Positions 8,041 through 16,723 of a DNA stretch of 64,000 nt are shown piece after piece; position 1 is the first letter of the stretch; every line of letters starts with the position of its first letter. The stretch lies in assembly GCA_052318935.1 (NCBI GenBank), contig JBQRKO010000003.1; one strand, written 5' to 3'. Below the pieces are notes generated by a model that saw nothing but the letters and a program-made list of their open reading frames with translations, was not told the DNA's origin and ran no database searches. The position numbers were made by a program, and so were the translations under genes. The stretch comes from Niallia sp052318935 (GTDB taxonomy: Bacteria > Bacillota > Bacilli > Bacillales > Cytobacillaceae).

Positions 8041-8906
8041 ATGTGGTTCGAAGTTTTCAAGAGTTTTCTATGGATTGCAAAGAATTAACCGCTTTATTTA
8101 TCGGGATTTCATTTATTATTAACATCATTCAAGCATTTGTTCCTTATGAAAAAATGGAACTACTTATGGAGAAGAGTCATTCAATCATTAGTGCATTAAT
8201 TGCTGTATTTTTCGCATTTGTCACTCCATTTTGTTCATGCTCCACGATACCTGTTGTCGTAAATCTATTAAACAATCGAATTCGGTTTGGCGTTGTGATG
8301 ATCTTTCTTTTTTCATCGCCTGTCTTAGATCCAACGATTTTAACAATTATGACTGCAATGCTTGGGTGGAAAGTAGCTCTTTATTACACTCTGATCACAA
8401 CCATACTTTCCATCATTATTGGATTCACTCTTGAAAAGCATGGTTTTGAAAAAGAAGTAAAAAACGTATTAGTCAAAAATTTTGTACCAGAAACAAAAGG
8501 ATTTAATTTAAAAAACGCCTTTTCAGAAACCATAATACTCATAAAAACGGTGTATCCATATCTCCTAATAGGAGCTGCCATTGGATCTATTATCCACGGA
8601 GCTGTTCCAACTGAATTTATTGCTCAATATTTCGGAGGAGATAATTGGTGGCTTGTTCCTATTGCAGCTATTGTAGGAATCCCCCTATATATCCGATTAT
8701 CAACGATGATTCCAATCTCCCAGATTATGATAGCAAAAGGAATGGCGTTAGCTCCAGTTATGGCACTTATGATTAGTTCTGCTGGGGCCAGTCTGCCAGA
8801 AGTAACCTTGCTCAACAGCATTTTTAAAAAGAAATTAGTCTTTGCCTTTATTCTTTCCGTTATCAGTATGTCGACGATTTCAGGATTCTTATTTTACTTT
8901 ATCTAG
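8041..8906 (+). CDS. DUF318-family permease (ArsP/YraQ-like), probable frameshift near start
   Basis: Polytopic membrane permease of the PF03773 group, to which the methylarsenite exporter ArsP belongs. The signature FAFVTPFCSCSTIPV lies in the first third, and at least eight hydrophobic segments follow. The best ribosome site (AAGGAGG) serves ATG 8041, but that frame (MWFEVFKSFLWIAK) stops at 8086-8088. The long frame, open from GTG 8043, continues as ELTALFIGISFIIN. One missing base at about 8078-8082 would join them into a hydrophobic N-terminus. Substrate assignment to organoarsenicals rests on neighbours. Confidence 0.82.
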
Positions 8907-8917
8907 GAGGGATATCA

Positions 8918-9070
8918 TTGAGTTTATTTCAAAAATTATTCAAAACAAACAAGAAAAATGATTGCTACAATATTATTGTTGAAGAAGTTGATAAAAAAGA
9001 AGATGAATCTTGCTCCCAAAAAGTAGAAAAACTTAAAGAAAAGGAAGATGACGATGAACGTTCAAATTGA
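8918..9070 (+). CDS. Small cysteine-containing charged protein (50 aa)
   Basis: TTG 8918 follows AGGAGG and lies 11 bp after the permease stop. The product (MSLFQKLFKTNKKNDCYNII, then an acidic/lysine tail with DESCSQK) begins with an amphipathic Leu/Phe-Lys segment that could lie on the membrane, and has Cys at about 16 and 32. Its end overlaps the acetyltransferase start. I do not know its function; an accessory peptide of the permease is a guess from the tight spacing. Confidence 0.65.
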   Translation: MSLFQKLFKTNKKNDCYNIIVEEVDKKEDESCSQKVEKLKEKEDDDERSN

Positions 9071-9548
9071 TTTATTAACGAAGGATCATTGGGAACAAAT
9101 AGAAACAATCTATCGTCTTGGGATTGAAACAGGAAACTCCACATTCGAGACCACTACACCTGGCTGGGAAAGTTGGAAAAACAATCGTGATCTATCTTGT
9201 AGCCTTGTTCTAATGAAAACCCATCCACTTCAAACCATTGGTTGGGCTTCTATAAGCAAGGTATCAAGCCGATGTGTCTATAAGGGAGTTGGAGACGTCA
9301 GCATTTATCTTCACCCCGATTATCATGGGAAAGGGTTAGGGAAAAAACTGTTAGAAACTTTAATTGATCACTCTGAGAAAAAAGGATACTGGACCTTACA
9401 GTCTGGGATATTTCCTGAAAACAAAGCGAGTATTCATACTCACAAAAGTTGTGGTTTTCGGGAAGTTGGCATAAGAGAAAAGATAGGAAAACATAAAGGT
9501 ATTTGGAGAGATGTTTTATTCATGGAGAGAAGAAGTCAAAAATTTTAA
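9054..9548 (+). CDS. arsN1: GNAT acetyltransferase, phosphinothricin/arsinothricin N-acetyltransferase-like (ArsN1 type)
   Basis: A 164-residue GNAT protein. ATG 9054 lies 6 nt after AAGGAAG. The pattern matches the PAT/ArsN1 group: ETGNSTFETTTPGWESW near the N-terminus, the acetyl-CoA loop HPDYHGKGLGKKLLETL, then NKASIHTHKSCGFREVG and GIWRDVLFMERRS. ArsN1 enzymes acetylate the amino group of the organoarsenical antibiotic arsinothricin, PAT that of phosphinothricin. The choice here follows the arsenic neighbourhood; activity on another amino acid or herbicide is possible. It overlaps the 50-aa gene and ends the plus-strand cluster. Confidence 0.8.
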   Translation: MNVQIDLLTKDHWEQIETIYRLGIETGNSTFETTTPGWESWKNNRDLSCSLVLMKTHPLQTIGWASISKVSSRCVYKGVGDVSIYLHPDYHGKGLGKKLLETLIDHSEKKGYWTLQSGIFPENKASIHTHKSCGFREVGIREKIGKHKGIWRDVLFMERRSQKF

Positions 9549-9600
9549 AAGTCCTTTTCATTTAGACGTTTCTATTTTTAGTTTTTATATTTATTCTATA

Positions 9601-9634
9601 AAAAAAGAGGTCGCAATTAAAAGACCTCTTTTTT
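9601..9634 (+). terminator. Bidirectional terminator between converging arsenic clusters
   Basis: AAAAAAGAGGTC / GACCTCTTTTTT hairpin with flanking A and T runs. It suits the arsN1 end, and arsC transcription coming from the right. Confidence 0.85.
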
Positions 9635-9727
9635 AACAACAAACTCATTGAATGTTCTCTTTATCGAAGTTTAAATCGTTAAGCTTGATTTCTAACCGAT
9701 AGAAATTTGCAACTCTTCATTTAGTAT

Positions 9728-10147
9728 CTACTCACCAGTTTTCGCGAAACGTTCAATTCTGTCGCCAATTTCATCACGAACACGTTGGAAGAAAGCCCAT
9801 TTTTCTTCTTCTGTCCCTGTAGCTTTTGCAGGATCATCAAAGCCCCAGTGTACACGTTTGATATGCGTGGGAGTTACAGGACAATTGTCTGCTGCGTGAC
9901 CGCAAAGTGTTACAATTAAATCAGCATTATTTAATATTTCTGGATCAATCACATCAGATGTTTGATTCGAAATATCGATTCCTGCTTCTTTCATTGCTTT
10001 TACTGCATTTGGGTTTAGTCCATGTGCTTCAAGTCCTGCACTTTTCACTTCCCACTTCCCACCTAAGTATTTTTTTGCCCAGCCTTCTGCCATTTGGCTT
10101 CTGCAAGAGTTGCCTGTACATAAGAAATAGATTATTTTTTTAGTCAT
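9728..10147 (-). CDS. arsC: Arsenate reductase, thioredoxin-coupled
   Basis: A 139-residue protein of the low-molecular-weight phosphatase fold. The P-loop CTGNSCRS gives nucleophile Cys10 and Cys15-Arg16; the resolving pair Cys82 and Cys89 is in VTLCGHAADNCPV. It reduces arsenate to arsenite using thioredoxin, feeding the ArsB pump encoded just upstream. Third gene of arsR-arsB-arsC, 21 bp after arsB. Confidence 0.96.
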   Translation of the reverse strand: MTKKIIYFLCTGNSCRSQMAEGWAKKYLGGKWEVKSAGLEAHGLNPNAVKAMKEAGIDISNQTSDVIDPEILNNADLIVTLCGHAADNCPVTPTHIKRVHWGFDDPAKATGTEEEKWAFFQRVRDEIGDRIERFAKTGE

Positions 10148-10168
10148 GTTGTATTTCTCCTTTAATAA

Positions 10169-11467
10169 TTAATGAATAGTGATCAACCATATATATAAAC
10201 CAACTAAAGTAATAAACAATACTGGAATGGTTAGAATGATTCCTGTTTTAAAATAAGTTCCCCAGGATATCTTAACCCCTTTTTGCGATAAGACATGCAA
10301 CCATAATAAGGTTGCAAGGGAACCGATTGGCGTGATTTTAGGACCTAAATCTGAGCCGATGACATTAGCATAAATGAGCGCTTCTCTTATTGGACCACTT
10401 GTCGTTGTATCTGCAATAGCTAGTGCGTCAATCATAACAGTAGGCATGTTATTCATAATGGATGAAAGAATAGCAGCTATGAATCCCATTCCTATCGTTG
10501 CAGCAAATAAGCCTTGATCGGCGGTCATTTGAATAAGATCAGCTAATATATTTGTTAATCCTTCATTTCTTAATCCATAAACTACCACATACATTCCAAT
10601 TGAAAAAAAGACAATTGCCCAAGGTGCACCTTTAATGATAGCTCGAGTATGAACAGCTGGGCTTCTTCTAGCCATAGCAAGGAAAAAAATAGCGACAACA
10701 CCCGCGATAATAGAAACAGGAATTCCAGTTAATTCACTTGCGAAATATCCAATTAAAAGGATTCCTAGCACAAGCCAAGATAATCGAAACATTTTTTTAT
10801 CTTGAATCGCTTCGACTGGCTGCTGAAGTTGAGACAGATCATAATTTTTCGGTATGCTTTTACGGAAAAAGAGATATAAAACCAAAATGCTTGCAATCAA
10901 GGAAAAGAGGTTTGGAATAATCATTCTTGAAGCAAACTCAGTAAATTTAATCCAAAAAAAGTCCGCTGAAACAATATTAACTAAATTACTAACAACTAAC
11001 GGAAGAGATGTCGTATCCGCAATAAAACCGCTCGCAATAATAAAAGGAAATACCATCTTTTCATTAAACTTTAAATTTCGGACCATTGCCAAAACAATAG
11101 GAGTTAAAATTAGAGCTGCACCATCGTTTGCGAAAAAGGCAGCTACCAGTGCTCCAAGAATCGCCGCGTAGACAAACATTCGAACCCCGTTTCCCCGTGC
11201 AGCTCTCGCCATATGTAAGGCTGACCACTCAAAGAAACCAATTTCATCTAAGATAAGAGAAATAATAATAATTGCTATAAAAGCTAATGTAGCGTTCCAT
11301 ACGATAGAAGTAACGGCTATTACATCTTTAAAATCTACTACTCCTATGATTAATGCAAGAATGGCTCCCCCGCAGGCTGACCAGCCGATTGATAACCCTT
11401 TTGGCTGCCATATAACTAAAATAAGTGTTACTAAAAAAATCACTAATGCTAAAACTACCGAAGTCAA
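10169..11467 (-). CDS. arsB: Arsenite efflux permease ArsB
   Basis: A 432-residue integral membrane protein with about 11-12 hydrophobic segments. ArsB/NhaD signatures are visible: ANDGAALILTPIVLAM, DTTSLPLVVSNLVNIVSADFF, IMNNMPTVMIDALAI, and GSDLGPKITPIGSLATLLWLH. It extrudes arsenite (and antimonite) using the proton-motive force. Second gene of the operon, 16 bp after arsR. Its length matches ArsB, not the unrelated Acr3. Confidence 0.96.
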   Translation of the reverse strand: MTSVVLALVIFLVTLILVIWQPKGLSIGWSACGGAILALIIGVVDFKDVIAVTSIVWNATLAFIAIIIISLILDEIGFFEWSALHMARAARGNGVRMFVYAAILGALVAAFFANDGAALILTPIVLAMVRNLKFNEKMVFPFIIASGFIADTTSLPLVVSNLVNIVSADFFWIKFTEFASRMIIPNLFSLIASILVLYLFFRKSIPKNYDLSQLQQPVEAIQDKKMFRLSWLVLGILLIGYFASELTGIPVSIIAGVVAIFFLAMARRSPAVHTRAIIKGAPWAIVFFSIGMYVVVYGLRNEGLTNILADLIQMTADQGLFAATIGMGFIAAILSSIMNNMPTVMIDALAIADTTTSGPIREALIYANVIGSDLGPKITPIGSLATLLWLHVLSQKGVKISWGTYFKTGIILTIPVLFITLVGLYIWLITIH

Positions 11468-11483
11468 TGTACTAGCCTCCTAT

Positions 11484-11828
11484 TTACTCACACGATATAC
11501 GTAATCCTTGTTCTTCTAATTCTTGTAGTTTGAAATCTTGATTTGGCAGTTGTTGAAGCAAGTTTTGAACAAATGGATAATACTCACTTTCTTTGTTCAA
11601 TGAATAGATAATCCATTGCCCTCTTCTCGTTTCTCTTACAATTCCAACATCTTTTAATTTGCGTACGTGTTGACTAATAGCAGGCTGACTCGTTTTAAAT
11701 ATTTCCACAAATTCGCAAACACAACAGTCATGCAACTCTAAAATCTTCACCATTGTTAAACGGGTTTTATCCCCTAATAGCTTTAAGATTGTCGCAGCTT
11801 TTTCGATTTCAACAGTTGATACTTTCAA
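11484..11828 (-). CDS. arsR: ArsR/SmtB-family arsenic-responsive repressor
   Basis: A winged-helix repressor of 114 residues from TTG 11828, placed after GGGAGGTG. Core features are ATILKLLGDKTRLTMVKIL, the metalloid site in the recognition-helix region (ELHDCCVCEF: Cys-Cys-x-Cys), the DNA-contact helix (TSQPAISQHVRKL) and wing RRGQWIIYSL. Arsenite binding should release it from the operon promoter. First gene of arsRBC. Confidence 0.94.
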   Translation of the reverse strand: MKVSTVEIEKAATILKLLGDKTRLTMVKILELHDCCVCEFVEIFKTSQPAISQHVRKLKDVGIVRETRRGQWIIYSLNKESEYYPFVQNLLQQLPNQDFKLQELEEQGLRISCE

Positions 11829-11949
11829 AACAACACCTCCCAATACCCAAATAAATATCATTACATAATAATGTGCTTATATAATAAACTTAAATTACCG
11901 TTTATTTTCTAGAACTCCTCCTTATGATTATTTTATTATATAAAAACTT

Positions 11950-11976
11950 ACTTATATATTAATTTGATTATATAGT
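11950..11976. promoter_or_regulatory. ArsR-operator-like inverted repeat
   Basis: ACTTATATA and TATATAGT arms flank a short AT-rich spacer upstream of arsR. The geometry suits an ArsR dimer, but the region is so AT-rich that chance is a concern. Nothing else stands out in 11862-12160. Confidence 0.35.
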
Positions 11977-12161
11977 AATTACAATGGATTTTTTGATAAG
12001 TTATTGTAAATTAAAAATCGATAATAAACCTTTAGTTTATTACCTATCTGAAAAGTAGCTTCTCATAGTAAATAGATGGTTAAATGTAACCTAAACATAA
12101 TCACCCTTCAATATACAGAAAACATTAATAGTTGATTACTACGAAGGAAGAACTTATATAG

Positions 12162-12205
12162 TTAGGCAGTTTTTGCTCGATATATGTTGAACAAAAACTG
12201 CCTAA
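12162..12205. terminator. Hairpin terminator
   Basis: TTAGGCAGTTTTTG / CAAAAACTGCCTAA, a 14-bp perfect stem followed by T-rich sequence, downstream of the minus-strand dehydrogenase gene. Confidence 0.75.
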
Positions 12206-12221
12206 TTTCTTTTGTATTCAT

Positions 12222-13277
12222 TTATTTTTCAAATATTTCTCTTAAAATTGGATCTTCATCAAGCAGCTTCTTCGCTATATCACGGTATGATTTTTCATGA
12301 AGATATGTATAGCGGTTAGGCTTTATTTCAGGAGATAAGTCAATGGCCTGCTTATATTCTTCTTTATCTAAACCTAATTTTTTTACATAATCGAAAAAGC
12401 CGGTTCTTTGAAAAACCTTTCCCACCCTTTCATATCGATGCTCCTGTACTAGAGCCATTAAATAGGTGGAAATCCCTACTTGTACACCATGCATTTGTGG
12501 TTTTTTTGAAATCTTGTCTAATGCATGAGAAATAAGATGCTCTGATCCACTAATCGGTGCGCTCGTCCCGCTAATTTCGGTCGCAATTCCTCCCATTGTC
12601 ATAGAGCTTACTAATTCTTTTAGAAATATAGGTTGTTCCACATCTGACATTGGGGTTCGTACAAAGCTGTTTACTCCTTTTTTACTAAGCATGGCCGCAA
12701 ATGCATCTACATTAGCAACTCCGTGTTTTTCTTCAAAGCTCCAGTCATATAATGCTGTAATATTGGACATTAAATCCCCAACTCCAGCAAGAATTAAATG
12801 TTTTGTAGCTGTTCGAATAATGTCTAAATCTACTATAATGCCGAAAGGAATTTTCGTAGGAACTGTTGTTTTTTTATTATTTACTTGCAGGGAACAACTG
12901 CTGCTTGCAAAGCCATCATTAGAAGCAGATGTTGGGATGCTAATGAACGGTATCTTTCTAGTAAATGCAATATATTTTCCAAAATCAATAATCGCTCCTC
13001 CCCCCAAGGCAAGGATTGCATCATAGTTGCTCATTTTAAACGCTATCGAAATAAGCTCATGAATATCCATTTTAGCAGGAAGAACTTCCGTTTCAATTTT
13101 GACTGTAATAAAAGATTCTAAAATGCCTGGTGCAAAATGTTTGTTCGTATAATCATCTAAAAAAAGAATAATTTTCATAAACTCGTATTTCTTTAAATGA
13201 ACTTCTAATTCCTGAATAACTCCTTCACCAATTTCTAATATCGCAGGTGCATTAAAACTTCTTCCTTGATTCATCAT
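12222..13277 (-). CDS. sn-glycerol-1-phosphate dehydrogenase, AraM/EgsA-like
   Basis: A 351-residue iron-containing-alcohol-dehydrogenase-fold enzyme. Family motifs are LALGGGAIIDFGKYIA (NAD binding), ISIPTSASNDGFASS, LAGVGDLMSNI, and the metal-binding GSEHLISHALD and HGVQVG histidines. It should reduce dihydroxyacetone phosphate to glycerol-1-phosphate, the backbone that PcrB prenylates in Bacillus and that archaea use for lipids. Its ATG overlaps the stop of the upstream HAD phosphatase (ATGA at 13274-13277), so the two are tightly coupled and may act in sequence. The Bacillus AraM usually sits in an arabinose operon; here it does not. Confidence 0.88.
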   Translation of the reverse strand: MMNQGRSFNAPAILEIGEGVIQELEVHLKKYEFMKIILFLDDYTNKHFAPGILESFITVKIETEVLPAKMDIHELISIAFKMSNYDAILALGGGAIIDFGKYIAFTRKIPFISIPTSASNDGFASSSCSLQVNNKKTTVPTKIPFGIIVDLDIIRTATKHLILAGVGDLMSNITALYDWSFEEKHGVANVDAFAAMLSKKGVNSFVRTPMSDVEQPIFLKELVSSMTMGGIATEISGTSAPISGSEHLISHALDKISKKPQMHGVQVGISTYLMALVQEHRYERVGKVFQRTGFFDYVKKLGLDKEEYKQAIDLSPEIKPNRYTYLHEKSYRDIAKKLLDEDPILREIFEK

Positions 13278-13927
13278 TTCAAAATCAAACCTTTATCTAC
13301 TAGATATTTTTCTATTTCCATAAAGTCCTCAAAAGCAATAAATGGCACCCCTTTTTCTTTCAGTAAATCTTTTAAAAAATCCTTTGCAAATGTTAAATCT
13401 GCAAAAACAGCTGGGTGTGAATCAGGCTCACTGTCTCCTGCGTAATAAACCAAATTATATTCTTCCTTTAGTTTTTTGATGACTATCGCTTTATCTATGC
13501 CATAGCGTTCAGAATACTTCCAGTCATTAACATCAACATTCAGATGAATATTTCTTTCACGAAATACGCCTTCGTTTGAGAATATTTTTACATTTTCAAT
13601 CTTGTACTTATTAATAAGATGCTTGATATAATAATCCGTACCGGCACTTAAAATATAAAAATCTCCGCCATTTTTTTGTACAAGCTTAATAAATTCTGGC
13701 ACATATTCATCAATTGGAATACCGTGAACATCTTTAATAATTTGTTCTTCGTCTTGGTGAATCGCTTTAAATACAGTCCGCAAAAAATCAATATCTTTCA
13801 CCTTCCCTTTTTTCCATTCTTTATAAACATCATTCCCTTCTGGATAATATTGCTCAATAACAAGCCAATAAAAGTCTTTTTTTGAAATAGTTCCGTCAAA
13901 ATCAGATACAAATGCCCAACGTTTCAT
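13274..13927 (-). CDS. HAD-superfamily phosphatase, MtnX/PSP-like
   Basis: A 217-residue HAD hydrolase. Motif I is FVSDFDGTIS (nucleophile Asp and +2 Asp), motif II is ILSAGTDYYI, and motif IV is VYYAGDSEPDSHPAV. The overall pattern resembles MtnX-like HAD-IB enzymes, but no other methionine-salvage gene is near. It overlaps the glycerol-1-phosphate dehydrogenase gene by 4 bp, so a phosphorylated glycerol derivative is a reasonable substrate guess. First gene of the pair. Confidence 0.85.
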   Translation of the reverse strand: MKRWAFVSDFDGTISKKDFYWLVIEQYYPEGNDVYKEWKKGKVKDIDFLRTVFKAIHQDEEQIIKDVHGIPIDEYVPEFIKLVQKNGGDFYILSAGTDYYIKHLINKYKIENVKIFSNEGVFRERNIHLNVDVNDWKYSERYGIDKAIVIKKLKEEYNLVYYAGDSEPDSHPAVFADLTFAKDFLKDLLKEKGVPFIAFEDFMEIEKYLVDKGLILK

Positions 13928-14104
13928 TAACTATATCCCCCATTCTTTTTCATATAAGATATTTCATAACTCTTAAAAAATAATGACAGCAAAGAGAAAA
14001 TACATCCACCTCAAAGCCTTAAAAAAAGAAAATATAATGTTTTTATTATACTGCTTTTTAATATTACTACTAAAAAACTCATAAAATTTTTATATAAATT
14101 TCAC

Positions 14105-14136
14105 AAAAATTGCCCCCCTATTAGGAGAGGCAATTT
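14105..14136 (-). terminator. Terminator after RNase J gene
   Basis: AAATTGCC / GGCAATTT stem just past the stop codon, with a T-run on the minus strand. Confidence 0.7.
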
Positions 14137-14140
14137 AGTC

Positions 14141-15808
14141 TTAAATTTCAATAATAATCGGCAAAATCATTGGTTTTCTCTTCGTTTGTGTGAATAAATA
14201 TTGTCCTACTGATTTTTTAATATTTTGTTTTATTGCTTTCCATTGTCGGATATTCTCGGATTGCAAGTCATTAACCGTTCTTGTCACAAGATGGTTCACT
14301 TCGCTTAGAAGATCATCTGCATTTCTGGCATATACAAACCCACGAGTGATGGTGTCAGGTCCTGAAATGATCTTTCTTTCTTCTTTACTAATAGTTATCA
14401 CAATCACTAACATTCCATCTTCCGAAAGCTGTTTTCGATCTCTTAAGACAATATCCCCAACATCACCAACCCCGATTCCATCAATATATGTATCTCCTGA
14501 TGGAATCTTCCTTGTTTGACGGGCAATTTTGTTTTCAATATCAACGACATCCCCATTTTTGATAATAAAGGTGTTTCCTTCCTTTACTCCTACAGATTCA
14601 GCCAGCTGCCGGTGATGATAAAGCATTCTAAACTCACCATGAATGGGAATAAAATACGTTGGCTTCATTAAAGTAATCATGAGCTTAAGATCTTCCTGGT
14701 AGCCATGCCCAGTAACATGCATGCCTGTTGTACTGCCGGATCCATAAATAACATTGGCGCCAAGCTGAAATAAGTTGTCGATTATTCGAGAAACATCCCG
14801 TTCATTTCCGGGTATTGGAGATGCAGCTAAAATAACCGTGTCGCCAGGATAAATAGAAATATCCCGATAGTTTCCAGTTGATAGTCGGGCAAGAGCAGCA
14901 TTTGGTTCTCCCTGACTTCCTGTACACAGGATAACTACTTTTTCAGAGGGGAGTTTATCTACTTCATTTGCCTCAATCAGCATCCCATCAGGAATGGATA
15001 AGTAGCCACGCTCCATTGCTACAGACACAATATTAACCATACTTCGTCCAAGCAGCGCAAGCTTTCGATTCGTTTTGATGGCAGCTTGAACTACTTGCTG
15101 AACACGGTTCACATTGGAAGCAAAAGTAGAAACAAAAATTTTCCCGGCTGCTTTCGTAAAAGCTTCATACATATGGCCTTCTACCATTTTTTCCGATGGA
15201 GTTAAGCCAGTTCGTTCTGCATTTGTACTTTCAGATATTAGAAGCAAAACACCTTGTTTGCCAATCTCGGCCATTTTATGAATATCAGCATATTGATTAT
15301 TCATTGGGGTTAAATCAAATTTAAAATCACCTGTATGAACAACATTTCCTTCTGGAGTATGAAAAACCATGCCTAGACAATCAGGAATACTATGGCTAGT
15401 TTTAAAAAAGGATGCTTTTATTTTTCCAAAATCAAGTTCTGAATTCGAATCAATCTGAACTAGCTTCGCATCTCTTTTTAGCCTATGTTCGTCTAATTTT
15501 AATTCAATTACCCCTAATGTAAAGCGTGTAGCATAAACAGGTATATTTAGTTTTCTTAATAAGTAGGGAATTCCGCCAATATGATCTTCATGACCATGTG
15601 TAACAAGCAATGCCCGAATATTATCCTTATTTTCTTCTAAGTAACTAATATCAGGGATAATTAAATCAATGCCTAATAAACTCTCATCGGGAAATTTTCC
15701 TCCACAGTCAATAATGACAATATCGTCTTCATATTGAATAACATACATGTTTTTTCCAATTTCATTTATGCCACCTAAAGCAAATATCGATAATTTTTCT
15801 GTAGTCAT
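14141..15808 (-). CDS. Ribonuclease J (metallo-beta-lactamase/beta-CASP)
   Basis: A 555-residue RNase J. ATG 15808 sits behind GGGAGG and gives the exact family length; an in-frame extension to 15889 lacks a ribosome site. Beta-lactamase motifs are VTHGHEDHIGGIPYL, SHSIPDCLGM and VHTGDFKFD. The beta-CASP region (STFASNVNRVQQVV, LCTGSQGEPNAAL) and C-terminal IPIHGEFR, GHGYQEDL follow. It degrades and processes RNA from the 5' end. Bacilli usually have two paralogues, J1 and J2; which one this is cannot be settled here. It is transcribed alone. Confidence 0.93.
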   Translation of the reverse strand: MTTEKLSIFALGGINEIGKNMYVIQYEDDIVIIDCGGKFPDESLLGIDLIIPDISYLEENKDNIRALLVTHGHEDHIGGIPYLLRKLNIPVYATRFTLGVIELKLDEHRLKRDAKLVQIDSNSELDFGKIKASFFKTSHSIPDCLGMVFHTPEGNVVHTGDFKFDLTPMNNQYADIHKMAEIGKQGVLLLISESTNAERTGLTPSEKMVEGHMYEAFTKAAGKIFVSTFASNVNRVQQVVQAAIKTNRKLALLGRSMVNIVSVAMERGYLSIPDGMLIEANEVDKLPSEKVVILCTGSQGEPNAALARLSTGNYRDISIYPGDTVILAASPIPGNERDVSRIIDNLFQLGANVIYGSGSTTGMHVTGHGYQEDLKLMITLMKPTYFIPIHGEFRMLYHHRQLAESVGVKEGNTFIIKNGDVVDIENKIARQTRKIPSGDTYIDGIGVGDVGDIVLRDRKQLSEDGMLVIVITISKEERKIISGPDTITRGFVYARNADDLLSEVNHLVTRTVNDLQSENIRQWKAIKQNIKKSVGQYLFTQTKRKPMILPIIIEI

Positions 15809-15889
15809 GATTTTTTCCTCCCAATTCCTCGATATTATTAGTATCCCCCATTTGATATTCTTTATTTGTCGATTCCATCTACTAGACAC

Positions 15890-16723
15890 TAAAAATACAC
15901 GATTTTTTTACTGTGTTTAAACAATATACAGGGCTTTTTATATTATCAATTCATTATTTTTATCATTTTATGACCAAATATTTCTATCTAAGGGGATATA
16001 AAGAAATTTTTTTATGATAAAAGTACCGATTTATACTAAAGCCCATCCCCTTCTATTGTCAGTAACATTTAACATTATTTTACATCTAAAAAATATAAAA
16101 AATTAAGAAATAGTTACTTTCATTCCATATGAATGAAAAAAATGATGTATTTATCTGTCCCGCTACTCTATTCCTTTTTGAAATAAAAAATAGAGATAGA
16201 ACGTGAAAAAGTTAATATTCATAGGCTTTGAACATGTATATTATGCATGGATTTCTTATTCATAAAAGACTAATAGATAGTGATTAGAGAAAAAATAATA
16301 CATTCTCTCATAAAAGAAAAGAATCGAAAAAGATGATAAAAATTTTGTGTTCTGCTTGCTTTAAAATCAGGAAAAATTGTTAGTTTTATCCTAGTTATTT
16401 TTTACCAAGCAATAAATACGTTTTGAAATTTGTTACATTTGGTCGAATTGACCACACCTCCTTATCAGAGTAATCTTGTGTTGAAACTAAATCTTGTTAT
16501 TCTATTTAGAAATTTCTCTCAACTACATAGATGCTTAAATTATAGAAATTCATATATAAACTTGCACATTGTGCATATACTTTATGAACTTTATTAGTTT
16601 AGCAATACAAAAATATCTAAATAAATAATAGAGAGGCAGTTTCTTGGTCTAAAAAGTGAGAAAACAATATGATATATCAATCTAACTTTTTAGATACATA
16701 GGTTAAAAGAAGAGGGGAAGTTT
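15890..16723 (+). promoter_or_regulatory. Long regulatory region and leader of sacB copy 1
   Basis: Over 800 bp with no gene. The part from about 16160 is clearly homologous to the region before sacB copy 2 (about 25710-26398). Shared blocks include TTTGTTACATTTGGTCGAAT (16431-16455 and 25970-25990) and AGTAATCTTGTGTTGAAA. Nearest the gene, a conserved leader holds a perfect inverted repeat TCTAAAAAG / CTTTTTAGA (16648-16694) before the GAGGGG ribosome site. I found no match to a SacY/SacT RAT sequence. Confidence 0.6.

Noticed and set aside
14141..15889. Extended RNase J start at 15889
   Set aside because: The extension has no ribosome site, and ATG 15808 behind GGGAGG gives the family length of 555 residues.
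16648..16694. SacY/SacT-type RAT antiterminator before sacB
   Set aside because: The leader hairpin does not match the known RAT sequence, no terminator with a free T-run overlaps it, and no sacY-like gene is near.
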